DNA from: UBA2377 sp964525935
GTDB taxonomy: Bacteria; Verrucomicrobiota; Verrucomicrobiia; Opitutales; Opitutaceae
Reading direction: 5' to 3'
Assembly: GCA_964525935.1 (NCBI GenBank)
Contig: CAZGJZ010000002.1
Location: 186,001 to 250,000 of the forward strand
Length of the DNA stretch: 64,000 nucleotides
Part shown: one piece after another, positions 1-9,000 of the stretch
Numbering within the stretch: the stretch's first letter is position 1
Layout: each line of letters opens with the position of its first letter
Translations under genes and position numbers: made by a program
Notes under the pieces: model-generated
What the model saw: only the letters and a program-made list of their open reading frames with translations
Database searches by the model: none
Told to the model about the DNA's origin: nothing

Positions 1-3000
1 CGGACTTGCAGGACTTGGTTTTTTGCCAGGTCGATTTCCTCCGGACGGATATTGTCGTTGAGCTTGGAGAGATCGACCAGGCGCTGGAGATCCGCCGTGA
101 GGACGGTGGCGGCGCGTTCGCGGGCGGTCTTTTTCAGGGTCAACGTCAGGGCGGTGGCGCGGGTGCTGGCGCCTTCGATCAGGTTTTTTAACAGCGTGGC
201 GTTGAAGCCGGGGCGTTCGAGAAAGCGCGTGAGCGGGGCGTCTTCGACGTCGGCGGCGAGGCGCGAATAAAGCGCGTCCTCGGTGAGATCGTGGCCGTGG
301 ATGTCCACGAGCACGCGGATGGGCGTCGGCGCAAGAAACTGGTCCACGTGCCACCGGGCATCGGCGACGGTTTCGAGGACGAAGACCGCCTCAAGGAGGA
401 GGTTGGGTTTGTCGGCTTCGAGCACGCAGAAGGACGTGGTGCCGGCAGGGGAATCGACGAGGAGATCCAGCGCATCGGTGACGAGCGGGTGGTCGGCGGA
501 GAGGAAGCGGATGTCTTCCCGGGCGATGGCGCGCGTGCGGCTGTAGGTGGCGAGCATGCCGTCGCGCGGGATCGAGGGAAAGCCTTCGACGTAGGCGTGG
601 GCGGCGTCGAGGTGGAGGTCGCCGGCCTCGTGTTCGCTGACGCGCACCCCGAAGTGGTCGAGGAGGTCGGTGAGGATCTTTGGGAGGAGCGGGTCGGCGT
701 CGGCGGCGCGCACGCGGTCGATCACGGACCGGGCGATGGCGGGGTTGAAGGAGTTGAGCTCGAGGAGGCGGTCGCGGCCCTGCTTCAGCTTGAGTTGAAG
801 CGCGGCACGGAAAGTTTCGGTCTCGGCGATGAGGGCGTCGAGTTGGGCGCGGACGGTTGGCTTGGGCCGGCCTTCGCCGCAGGCGGTGGCGAGGGCGAGG
901 AGGCGGTCGCGGAAGGTCTCGGCGTAGTCGTTGCCGCCGTGGAGCGGGGCCTCGAAGGCGTTGAGGCCGCGGTGATACCACTCGGCGACGGCGGCGTCGG
1001 CTCCGCCCGCGAGGCAGGGCACGTGGATTTTGATGGTCTCGGTTTGCCCGATCCGATCGAGGCGGCCGATGCGTTGTTCGACGAGGCTGGGGTTGAGCGG
1101 GAGGTCGAAGAGGACGAGGTGGTGGGCGAACTGAAAGTTGCGGCCTTCGCTGCCGATCTCGGAGCAGAGGAGGAGTTGCGCGCCGTCTTTTTCGGCGAAC
1201 CAGGCGGCCTGGCGGTCGCGCTGGATGAGCGGGAGGCCTTCGTGGAAGAGACCGAGGTTGAGGTTGTGCCTTTCCTTGATGGCGGCTTCGAGGGCGAGGA
1301 CCTTGCGCGCGGAGCGGCAGATGAGGAGGACTTTGGCGGGCGCGGTTTTTTTGAGGAAGGCGACGAGCCAGTCGAGGCGCGGGTCGTCCTTGTAGGTGTA
1401 GCGGAGGCCGGACGGGGAAGCTGAGAGTTGAGGGTTGAGAGTTGAGGGATCGGAGGGGGCGGCGGATTTGGACTTGGCGCCGGGGATCGTGGTGAGCGGG
1501 GCGGTGATGGAGACGAGGGGCGCGGCGGATTTGGCTTTGGGCTTTTTGGCGGACTTGGGTTTGCGCGTGGGTTTGGCGGGTGGCTCGTCGTCGTTGAGAG
1601 CTGCATTCAGGGCGTCGTCGGATTCGTCGGTGGGGTCGGGGGATGCTTCGGACCACTCGCTAACGCTCGTGGCTACTTCGGAGTCGTCGTCGGAGTCTTC
1701 GGGGGATGGGGAGGCGAGGGCGGCTTCGGCTTCTGCGGAGAAATCGATCGAGATGGGGGCGTGGTCGATGGGCGCGGCGGCGCCTTGGATGCGGCTGGCG
1801 TTGTGGGCGTTGGCGTCGGTGGCGGCTTCCTCGGCTTGGAGTTCGCGGGCGACGCGGGCGAGCAGGGCGGGCGTGGCGTCGGGGAGGGCGACGGGACAGT
1901 ATTGTCGCGTAGGAAAGCCGGCCATGGCGGCGCGGGTGTTGCGGAAGACGACGCGGCCGGTGCCGTGTTGGTCGAGCAAGGTGCGGAGAAGGGCTTCGCG
2001 GGCGCCGGGTTTGCCGACGTCGAGCGCGGCGAGATGGGTGGCGAGGGTTGCGGGGTCGCGGTCGAAGATCTGGCGGAGGGCGGCCTGGTCCTTTGCGGAG
2101 AGGACTTTGCTATCGACGATTTTTTCGGCGATCCCGGCGATTTTTCCGAAGTCGGCGGTCTCGTCGAGGAACGTCTCGTAGTCGTTGTAGCGGTGCGGGT
2201 CGAGGAGACGGAGACGGGCGAAGTGTCCGGCGAGGCCGAGCTGGGTGGGCGTGGCGGTGAGGAGGAGGAGGCCGGGGGTTTTGCGGGCGAGTTGCTCGAC
2301 GAATTGGTAGTCGGGGCTGGCGGCTTCAGGAGTCCAGCCGAGGTGGTGGGCTTCGTCGACGATGACGAGATCCCAGCCGGCCTCGATGACTTGGGTGCGG
2401 CGGGTGGCGGAGTCGGGGCCGGCGAGGTAGGCGATGCTGGCGAGGCCGAGCTGGCTGGAGAGGAAAGGATTCTTGCCGGGTTCGGAGGCTTCGACGGCGA
2501 GGCAGCGGGGTTCGTCGAAGATGGTGAACCACAAGTTAAAGCGGCGGAGGAGCTCGACGAACCACTGGTGGGTGAGGGATTCGGGGACGAGGATGAGGGC
2601 GCGTTTGGCGCGGCCGGTGGCGAGGAGGCGCTGGAGGATGAGGCAGGCCTCGATGGTTTTGCCCAAGCCGACCTCGTCGGCGAGGAGCACGCGAGGCTGC
2701 TGGCGGCTGGAGACTTCGTTGAGGATATAAAACTGGTGAGGGATGAGGTCGATGCGGCCGCCGAGAAAACCGCGGACGTCGGACTGGCGGAAGCGGTGGC
2801 GGGCCTGGAGCGCGCGCAGCCGCAGGTCGAAGACGGCGGAAGGATCGGCCTGGCCCGCCATGAGGCGCTCGGCGGGGGAGCTGACGCTGGTGAGATCGGA
2901 GATGACGTCTTCGCGCACGCGCTGGCCGGCGGAACCGACGTAGGTGAGCAGGCCGGCGGTCTCCTCGACGGAGGCGACGGTGAACTTGTCGCCGGCGCGG

Positions 3001-3191
3001 GGGGCGACGGTTTCGCCGACGGCGAACTGGACGCGCTTCAGGACGGGAGTGCCGCGGGCGTAGATGCGTTTTTCGCGGGTGGCGGGAAATTCGATCGTGA
3101 TGCGGGTGGGATCGAGCTCCGCGACCAGGCCGAGACCGAGTTCGGGTTCGCGTTCACTGAGGCAGCGTTGGCCGACAAAACCAAGAGACAT
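1..3191 (-). CDS. rapA: RNA polymerase-associated SWI2/SNF2 ATPase RapA (HepA), 3' end beyond window
   Basis: The frame is open from an ATG at 3191 to the left window edge, giving at least 1063 residues (E. coli RapA has 968). The N-terminus (GQRCLSEREPELGLG, then an RIYARG segment) matches the RapA N-terminal Tudor-like region. Walker A is DEVGLGKT with Lys at residue 178, the DEAH box is at 279-282, and the C-terminal helicase motif RIGRLDRIGQ lies near 705-715. The last visible residues contain NIRPEEID, typical of the RapA C-terminus. RapA recycles RNA polymerase using ATP. The extra length sits mainly in a low-complexity acidic and Lys/Pro-rich linker around residues 435-590, between the two helicase lobes, which carries two repeat-derived peptides. 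Long plus-strand frames over this gene are shadows. Confidence 0.93.
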   Translation of the reverse strand, partial: MSLGFVGQRCLSEREPELGLGLVAELDPTRITIEFPATREKRIYARGTPVLKRVQFAVGETVAPRAGDKFTVASVEETAGLLTYVGSAGQRVREDVISDLTSVSSPAERLMAGQADPSAVFDLRLRALQARHRFRQSDVRGFLGGRIDLIPHQFYILNEVSSRQQPRVLLADEVGLGKTIEACLILQRLLATGRAKRALILVPESLTHQWFVELLRRFNLWFTIFDEPRCLAVEASEPGKNPFLSSQLGLASIAYLAGPDSATRRTQVIEAGWDLVIVDEAHHLGWTPEAASPDYQFVEQLARKTPGLLLLTATPTQLGLAGHFARLRLLDPHRYNDYETFLDETADFGKIAGIAEKIVDSKVLSAKDQAALRQIFDRDPATLATHLAALDVGKPGAREALLRTLLDQHGTGRVVFRNTRAAMAGFPTRQYCPVALPDATPALLARVARELQAEEAATDANAHNASRIQGAAAPIDHAPISIDFSAEAEAALASPSPEDSDDDSEVATSVSEWSEASPDPTDESDDALNAALNDDEPPAKPTRKPKSAKKPKAKSAAPLVSITAPLTTIPGAKSKSAAPSDPSTLNPQLSASPSGLRYTYKDDPRLDWLVAFLKKTAPAKVLLICRSARKVLALEAAIKERHNLNLGLFHEGLPLIQRDRQAAWFAEKDGAQLLLCSEIGSEGRNFQFAHHLVLFDLPLNPSLVEQRIGRLDRIGQTETIKIHVPCLAGGADAAVAEWYHRGLNAFEAPLHGGNDYAETFRDRLLALATACGEGRPKPTVRAQLDALIAETETFRAALQLKLKQGRDRLLELNSFNPAIARSVIDRVRAADADPLLPKILTDLLDHFGVRVSEHEAGDLHLDAAHAYVEGFPSIPRDGMLATYSRTRAIAREDIRFLSADHPLVTDALDLLVDSPAGTTSFCVLEADKPNLLLEAVFVLETVADARWHVDQFLAPTPIRVLVDIHGHDLTEDALYSRLAADVEDAPLTRFLERPGFNATLLKNLIEGASTRATALTLTLKKTARERAATVLTADLQRLVDLSKLNDNIRPEEIDLAKNQVLQV
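1424..1448 (-). repeat. GTTGAGAGTTGAGGG-type short repeat inside rapA
   Basis: A TGAGAGTTGAGGGTTGAGAGTTGAG tract is read in frame on the minus strand as PSTLNPQLS in the inter-lobe linker of RapA. Related tracts occur at 26741-26770 (intergenic) and 34491-34521 (inside tex). Confidence 0.75.
1653..1681 (-). repeat. CCACTCGCTAACGCTCGTGG-type repeat inside rapA
   Basis: The tract CCACTCGCTAACGCTCGTGG followed by CTACTTCGG is translated on the minus strand as SEVATSVSEW in the RapA linker (about residues 502-513). Related copies are at 37924-37957 (in a hypothetical gene) and 47690-47715 (between nagB and nagA). Confidence 0.7.
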
Positions 3192-3465
3192 AGCGGGTCA
3201 TCAGACGCGGTGCGGCCGCGAGCGCAATCCCCGGGTGCAAAAGGGATGAAGAATCCCGGGGCAGCGGATAAAACGACGAGGTGAGGCGTGGGGGTGTGGC
3301 AAAGGGTCGCGGGATCGAAGTCGCGTTAGGAATTGAAACGCGGAGGGCGCGAAGGCCGCGGAGACGAAAACAGAGAAAATGGATTATGGAGTGATGCTTA
3401 TATCACTATGCGCAGCCTGCCTTCTTTTCTGCTCTCTGATCGTGGAGTTTTTTGAGAACGGGACA

Positions 3466-4026
3466 CTACAAGCTACGGGCCCTGTCTTGTTCAGCCTGTT
3501 TCCATTCGTTCCGTAATATACTATAGATAGCTGAAGATCTTACGCGCCCGTCCCACACGACTTTGTCTTCTCGCATCACACCATCGAGCTTCGCGCCAAG
3601 TTTTTCGATGGCTCGACGCGATCGCAGGTTTAACTCGTCTGTCTGCAAGACGACACGATTCAGGCGCAGCTCTTCGAATGCATAATTCAGAAGCAGATCC
3701 TTGCACTCGCGATTAACTCCTCCGCGATGAAACGGCAGCGCCAGCCAAGTCGATCCAATCTCAACCGACCGATGGATAAGATCAACGTGCCACAATGACG
3801 TGCTGCCTATGTGTTCTTTTCGTTCCCTGTGGAATATTGAAAACGGTATCCGATGTCCCCTCTTCTGTTGAGCGAGTGCGGACTCCACCTCACGTCGCAT
3901 TCCGTCGGCATCGGGTGGAGGCTTACGTAGCCACCAAGTCCATAGCGATAGGTCGCCAGAGTAGCGTAGAAAGTCGCTCACATGGTCGAGCGACAGTGGG
4001 ATGAGCGAAATGGTGCGGCCATTCAT
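3466..4026 (-). CDS. GNAT-family N-acetyltransferase (RimJ/RimL type)
   Basis: The 186-residue product has the layout of Acetyltransf_3 (RimJ/RimL-like) proteins: an N-terminal beta strand with ISLIPLSLDHV, an acceptor-loop region, a central strand IGSTWLALPFHRGGVNRECK that corresponds to the acetyl-CoA pyrophosphate-binding loop, and the C-terminal segment NLRSRRAIEKLGAK typical of this subfamily. Such enzymes transfer acetyl from acetyl-CoA to an amine such as a protein N-terminus; the substrate cannot be told from sequence. The gene stands alone, and it and its flanks (about 3380-4060) are visibly more AT-rich than the neighbours, which suggests recent acquisition. Confidence 0.82.
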   Translation of the reverse strand: MNGRTISLIPLSLDHVSDFLRYSGDLSLWTWWLRKPPPDADGMRREVESALAQQKRGHRIPFSIFHRERKEHIGSTSLWHVDLIHRSVEIGSTWLALPFHRGGVNRECKDLLLNYAFEELRLNRVVLQTDELNLRSRRAIEKLGAKLDGVMREDKVVWDGRVRSSAIYSILRNEWKQAEQDRARSL

Positions 4027-4089
4027 TTGTGCCGAGCAGTGTTATTCGCCATGCGAGAATGGTAGTCTTTCACGGTGAACTGGTGATCG

Positions 4090-5124
4090 CTACTCCGCCG
4101 GGATTTCCAGGCGCATGCCGGGGATGAGGGGGCGGTTGCCGCGGAGCTGGTCGTTGTTGGCGGCGTAGATCACGCGCCAGCGCTCGGGTTTGCCGTAATA
4201 TTTCAGCGCGATGCGCTCGAGGGTTTCGCCTTCGAGGACGGTGTGGTAGCGGACGCCGCGTTCCTCGGCGAGGCGCGCGGCGGCGGCGCGGAGGCGCTCG
4301 GGATTGGTGCGCAGCACGGCGGTGGGCGGGGTCTCGCTGGCGGGGGCGTTTTCCAGGCGCAGCGTGGCCTGGAGATCGTCGGCGCCGCTGGCGGAGGTCG
4401 TGCGGGCGTCGGCGAGCGTGGTCGCGGCGGTGCGGTCACGGTTGGCGACTTGCAGCTGCGTGCGCACGGATTGCGCATCGAGCTCGGCGCGGTTGCGGGC
4501 GTCCTTCTGCGTGAGGAGTTCGGAGTTGAGCTGGGCGAGTGCGACGAGGGCCTGCTCATTTTTCACGGTGAGTTCGCTGACCTTGCGAGTGAGGCGGGAG
4601 TTTTCGGCGCGCACGCGGGCGACCTCGGAGCGGAGCTGGTTGGTCTCGTCCTGCAGTTCGGTGTAGGTGCGCATGGCGGCGGCGAGTTTTTCCTCGGTGG
4701 TGCCGAGCTGGGATTGCACGCCGGCGAGTTCAGCGGTGGCGGCGGCTTCGCCGGACGCGGCCGGTGGCGTGGACTGGAGACGCTGGCGGTCGGCGTCGAG
4801 TTTGGCGTAGCTGGCGCGGAGGGTGGCGAGCTCGCGGGTGGTCTCCTGGAGGCGGGCGACGAGTTCGGGCTGCGCGGGATCGGCGGCGGTCGCAGTGTAG
4901 CGGTTTTCCAGCGCGGCGCGGAGGGCGGCGCCTTCCTTGCGCGCGAGGGCGAGTTCCGCCTGCAGGATTTTTTTCTCCGAGCGCAGGTCGGCATTTTCCG
5001 CGATGGCGCCCGATTCGCTGGCTGCCGGCGCGGGGTCGAGGCGGCCGAGATGGACGTAGCCACAACCGGAAAGCAGCAGCGCGGTGAGCGCGGGCAGCAA
5101 GACGGTGGGACGGGCAGTAAACAT
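4090..5124 (-). CDS. LysM-domain coiled-coil lipoprotein, 344 aa
   Basis: An N-terminal lipoprotein signal ends in the lipobox LLSGC (Cys near residue 21), followed by GYVHLGRL, shared with the next gene. Residues about 40-270 are Ala/Glu/Leu-rich heptads predicted to form a long coiled coil. The C-terminus (RYHTVLEGETLERIALKYYG, then a short PLIPGMRLEIP) is a LysM domain, which binds peptidoglycan glycan strands. The likely product is a lipid-anchored spacer reaching into the cell wall. It is the last of three same-strand genes with the same architecture and is separated by 56 bp from the preceding one. Function is inferred from domains only. Confidence 0.8.
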   Translation of the reverse strand: MFTARPTVLLPALTALLLSGCGYVHLGRLDPAPAASESGAIAENADLRSEKKILQAELALARKEGAALRAALENRYTATAADPAQPELVARLQETTRELATLRASYAKLDADRQRLQSTPPAASGEAAATAELAGVQSQLGTTEEKLAAAMRTYTELQDETNQLRSEVARVRAENSRLTRKVSELTVKNEQALVALAQLNSELLTQKDARNRAELDAQSVRTQLQVANRDRTAATTLADARTTSASGADDLQATLRLENAPASETPPTAVLRTNPERLRAAAARLAEERGVRYHTVLEGETLERIALKYYGKPERWRVIYAANNDQLRGNRPLIPGMRLEIPAE

Positions 5125-5180
5125 ACCTGCGCAACAGACCGGTAAAAGACCCTACAGGCAACCCTGCGCGCGGACTTTTA

Positions 5181-5996
5181 TTACGGGATAACGAGCGTCA
5201 TCCCGATGGTCAGGCTGCGATCGTTGGGGAGCTTGGCGCGGTTGGCGGCGAGGATTTCGGGCCAGCGGTTGCCGTTGCCCAGATACTGGCGGGCAATGCC
5301 GGAGAGGGTGTCGCCGGAGACGACGGTGTGCGTGCGCAGCTCGGGCGCGGAAGGCGTCTTGAGATCGACCGGCGGGGAGGCGACGAAGAGGGCGGTGCCG
5401 GGACGGGTGGGAACGGCGAGGGTGCTGCTGGGCGAAGCGGCGCCGGCGGCGGTGCGGGTGCGGAGCGCGGAGTATTCGGCGATGACGGCGTTGAGCTGGT
5501 CCTGCGTCTGGCGCAGCTGGGTGCGGAGCGAGTCGACGAGCCGCGCGGTGGCCGTGGCGGTGGTGAGCTGGTCGCTGAGCGCGCTGGCCTGGCCGTTGCT
5601 GGCGGCGAGCTGGTTTTCGAGGGAGAGTTTTTCGGCGGCGAGTTTTTCCGCGGTGACCTTGAGCTGGTCGTTCTCGGTTTGGAGCAGGGAGTAGCTGCGC
5701 AGGGCGGTGGAGAGCTTGGACTCGATGTCCGCGACCTGCTGGGGATCGAGCGCGTCGGTCGCGGCGAGCGGAGTCTCGGCCGGGGCGGTGAGGGAGGCGG
5801 CCGCAGCCTCGGCGGCGGCGGAGCGGGCGGCCGAGAGCTCGGCGACCTGTTGGCGCAGGGCGGTGTTTTCGGCGGCGAGGGCGGCGTTTTCCGCGGACTG
5901 GTTGGGCAGCTTGCCGATGTGGACGTAGCCGCAACCCGAAAGCATCAAGGTGAGCAGGGCAGCAGACAGGACGGCGGATGGGCGGAAAAGACTCAC
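5181..5996 (-). CDS. LysM-domain coiled-coil lipoprotein, 271 aa
   Basis: The open frame extends upstream to 6278, but the GTG at 5996 gives a proper lipoprotein signal (MSLFRPSAVL, a hydrophobic stretch, then MLSGC) and is preferred. The mature protein begins with GYVHIGKL, nearly the same as its downstream neighbour, continues as an Ala/Glu/Leu-rich coiled coil and ends with LAVPTRPGT, a linker and a LysM domain (THTVVSGDTLSGIARQYLG). From ALRSYSLLQ onward it is strikingly similar to the last 190 or so residues of the 1516-residue protein encoded just upstream, so the two arose by duplication. The predicted place is the membrane-peptidoglycan interface. Confidence 0.8.
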   Translation of the reverse strand: MSLFRPSAVLSAALLTLMLSGCGYVHIGKLPNQSAENAALAAENTALRQQVAELSAARSAAAEAAAASLTAPAETPLAATDALDPQQVADIESKLSTALRSYSLLQTENDQLKVTAEKLAAEKLSLENQLAASNGQASALSDQLTTATATARLVDSLRTQLRQTQDQLNAVIAEYSALRTRTAAGAASPSSTLAVPTRPGTALFVASPPVDLKTPSAPELRTHTVVSGDTLSGIARQYLGNGNRWPEILAANRAKLPNDRSLTIGMTLVIP

Positions 5997-6072
5997 GGCG
6001 CAGACAGAGGCAAATAAACGGGGCGGTGGCAATCCTGCGGTGGCCGGGGCATTTGGCCCGGATGGGACCGGC

Positions 6073-9000
6073 TTACGGGATGCGGAGCTGCATGCCGATG
6101 CTGAGGCTGCGCTCGTTGGCGAGGACGGCGCGGTTGGCCTCGAGAATCTCGGGCCAGCGCGAGCCGCTGCCATAATACTGGCGGGCAATGCCGGAAAGTG
6201 TTTCGCCGGCGGCGACCGTGTGGGTGCGCGGGGCCGGTGCGACAGGTGCGGGAGCCGCTGCGGGCGTGGCGGAGGCAACCGCGGCGGGGGTGCCGGGGCG
6301 CGTGGGCACGGCGAGCACGCTGCCGGGGGACGGCGCGGCGATGGCGAGGCGGGTGCGCAGCTGGGAATTTTCGGCGAGGGTCGCGTTGTGCTGGTCCTGC
6401 AACTGGCGCAGCTGGGTGCGGAGGATCTCGGCCTGCGCGGCCGTGGCCGAGGTGGTGGTGAGCTGCTCGGAGAGGCCGGCGGCCTGGCTGGTGGTGCCGG
6501 CGAGCTGGGTCTCGAGCGCGGATTTGTCGGCGGCGAGTTTGTCGGCGCCGGCCTTGAGGCGGTCGTTTTCCTCCTGCAGCAGGGAGTAGCTGCGGAGGGC
6601 GGTGGCGAGTTTGGCCTCGGTGTCAGCGAGGGCAGGGTCCGGGGTTTGGACGGCGGGAGCCGGGCGGGTGGAGAGTTCGGTCAGCTGCTGGCGAAGCGTG
6701 GCGCGTTCGCTGTCAAGTTCGCGGGCGTTCTGTTCGGCGGTGGCGAGCGTGGCGGCGGATTTTTCAAGGCCGGCCTTCAGCTGCTCGTTGTCGCGCTGGA
6801 GCAGGCTGAAACTGTTGAGCGCGGTGGCGAGTTTCTCCTCGGTGGCGGCGAGTTCCTGCCGGAGGGAGGTGAGGGCGGCGGGGGGCGTGGCGTTGGCCGC
6901 GGCCGCTTGCCGGGCGGCAGCCTGGCTGGCGGCGAGGGATTGTTCGGTGGCGGCGAGGCGTTGCGAAAGTTCGGTGACGCGGGCGGCGGCTTCCGTGGCC
7001 TGACCCGTGAGGCGGTCGCGGTCGGCGTTGAGCTTGGCGATGATCTGCGCCTGTGCGGCGGACTGGCGGTTCGCGGTTTCCACGGCGGCTTGCGCGGCGG
7101 CGAGTTCGCGGGCGGCGGCGGCGCTGGCGCCCGAAGCGGATTTGGCGGCGGCGAGCTGTTGCTCGAGGGAAGTCTTGGCGGTGTTGAGTTCGGCGATCTG
7201 GGTGGTGAGGGAGCCGGCCTGGCGGCGCACTTGATCGGCATCGGCGCGGGCGGCGGAAAGCTCGGCGGCGAGTTTGGCGGCGTCGCTGTGGTTCGCTGAT
7301 TCGCTGGAGAGGGAAGCGTTGAGGCGCTTTTGCTCGAGGGAGAGTTCGTCCATCTGGACGCGGACCTGGGCGAGGGCCTGCTGGGCCTCGGTGAGGGCGC
7401 GGCCGCGCTGCGAGGCGATATCCTCGAGCTCCTGGTTTTTGGCGGCGAGGGCGCGGCCTTCGGTCGTCGCGTCCTGCACCTGCTGCTGGAGCTTGCGGTA
7501 ATCGTCGGCGGAGAAACGGCTGGCGGCGACGCGCAGCGTGGCGAGCTCGGCGGAACTGTCGGCGAGGGCCTTGGCGGCTTCGTCCTTCGCGGCGGTGGCG
7601 GTGGCGAGTTCGGTGGTGAGCTGCTGTTGAGCGGCCGTGAGGGCGGCGATCTTTTGATTGGCGGATTCGATGTCCGCCTTCGCGGCGGCGGCGGCGGATT
7701 CGTCCTGCGACTTCGTGGCGCGTGACGCGGCGAGCGCCTGCTCGGCGAGGAAAGCTTTCTTGGAAAGATCGGCCTCGTGCTTGGTGGCGGCGGTCACCTT
7801 GGCGGCGAGCGAGTCGCGCTCGGCGGTGAGACGCTCCAGTGCCTGGAGCTGCGTCGTGGACTGCTTGGCGGCGAGGTCGGCGGCAGATTGGGCGGCGGTG
7901 AGCGCCTGGGCGTGTCCGGTGGCGGCGGCTTCGAGTTCGCGGTTGCGGGCGGCGAGGGCGCGGCCGGCCTCGGCGCTGGCTTCGGTGGCGGCGGTGTGGT
8001 CGGCTTGGAGCTGCGCGAGTTCCTTGCGCGTGGCAGCGAGCTCGGCGGAGATTTTGGCCGAGCCGCCGGCTTGGTCGCTGGCGGCGGCGAGGGCGGCTTG
8101 CAGGCGGGTTTGCTCGGCGGTGAGTTGGGCGACGCGGGACTCGGCTTTGGCGACGGTGTCCTTCAGCTCCTGATTTTTGGTGACGACGGAGGATTCGGCG
8201 GCAGTCAGGCGCCGGGTAAGTTCCGTGGTGCGCGCGGCGGCCTCGGTGGCTTGCGCGGCGAGGGTGTCGCGTTCGGTGGTGAGCTGGGCGACCTGGACGG
8301 TGAGCGCGGCGGCGTCCCGCTGCTTTTGCGCGGTGGCGGCGAGGCTGGCGGTGAGTGTGGATTTTTCGGCGGAAAGTTTTTCGAGGTCGGCTTTCAGGCC
8401 GGCGTTTTCCTGCGTGAGCGCCTGGGAGGCGGCGAGGGCGGCGGCGAGCTTTTCGCTGCTTTGGCCGAGTTCCTGGCGGGCAGAGGCGAGCGCGGACTTG
8501 TCGGCAGAGGTCTTCGCGACCTGAGCGGAGAGTGTGTCGCGTTCGGCGGTGAGCTGGGCGAGGGCCTGCGTTTGCGCGGCGAGTTTTTTGCTGGCGGAGT
8601 CGGCGTTCGTCTTCGCTGCGGCGAGGGCGGATTCGTCCTGGGACTGCGTTGCGCGTGACGCGGCGAGCTGTTTCTCGAGAGCCGTTTTATCGAAGGCCAA
8701 CTGAGTGGCTTGCGCGATAATGGCGGATTTTTCAGCCGTGGATTTTTCGGCCGCGGCCTTCAGCTGGGCGTTTTCCTGCGTGACGGCCGTGGACGCGGTG
8801 AGCGCGGCGGCGAGTTTCTCGTTGGCCTGGGCCAGTTCCTGACGGAGAGAGGCAAGGGCAGGTTTGTCGGCGGAAGCTTTCGTGGCCTGAACGGCGAGGG
8901 TGTCACGCTCGGTGGTGAGCTGGGCAAGGGCCTGGGTTTGGGCGGCGAGTTTTTTAGTGGCGGACTCGGCGTCGGCTTTTGCCGCGGCGAGGGCGGATTC

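Noticed and set aside
1761..3284. Long plus-strand frame of 507 codons over rapA
   Set aside because: It is Gly/Ala/Glu/Asp-rich with no family match and is antisense to rapA, which is open over the whole stretch and has all helicase motifs. High GC produces such shadows.
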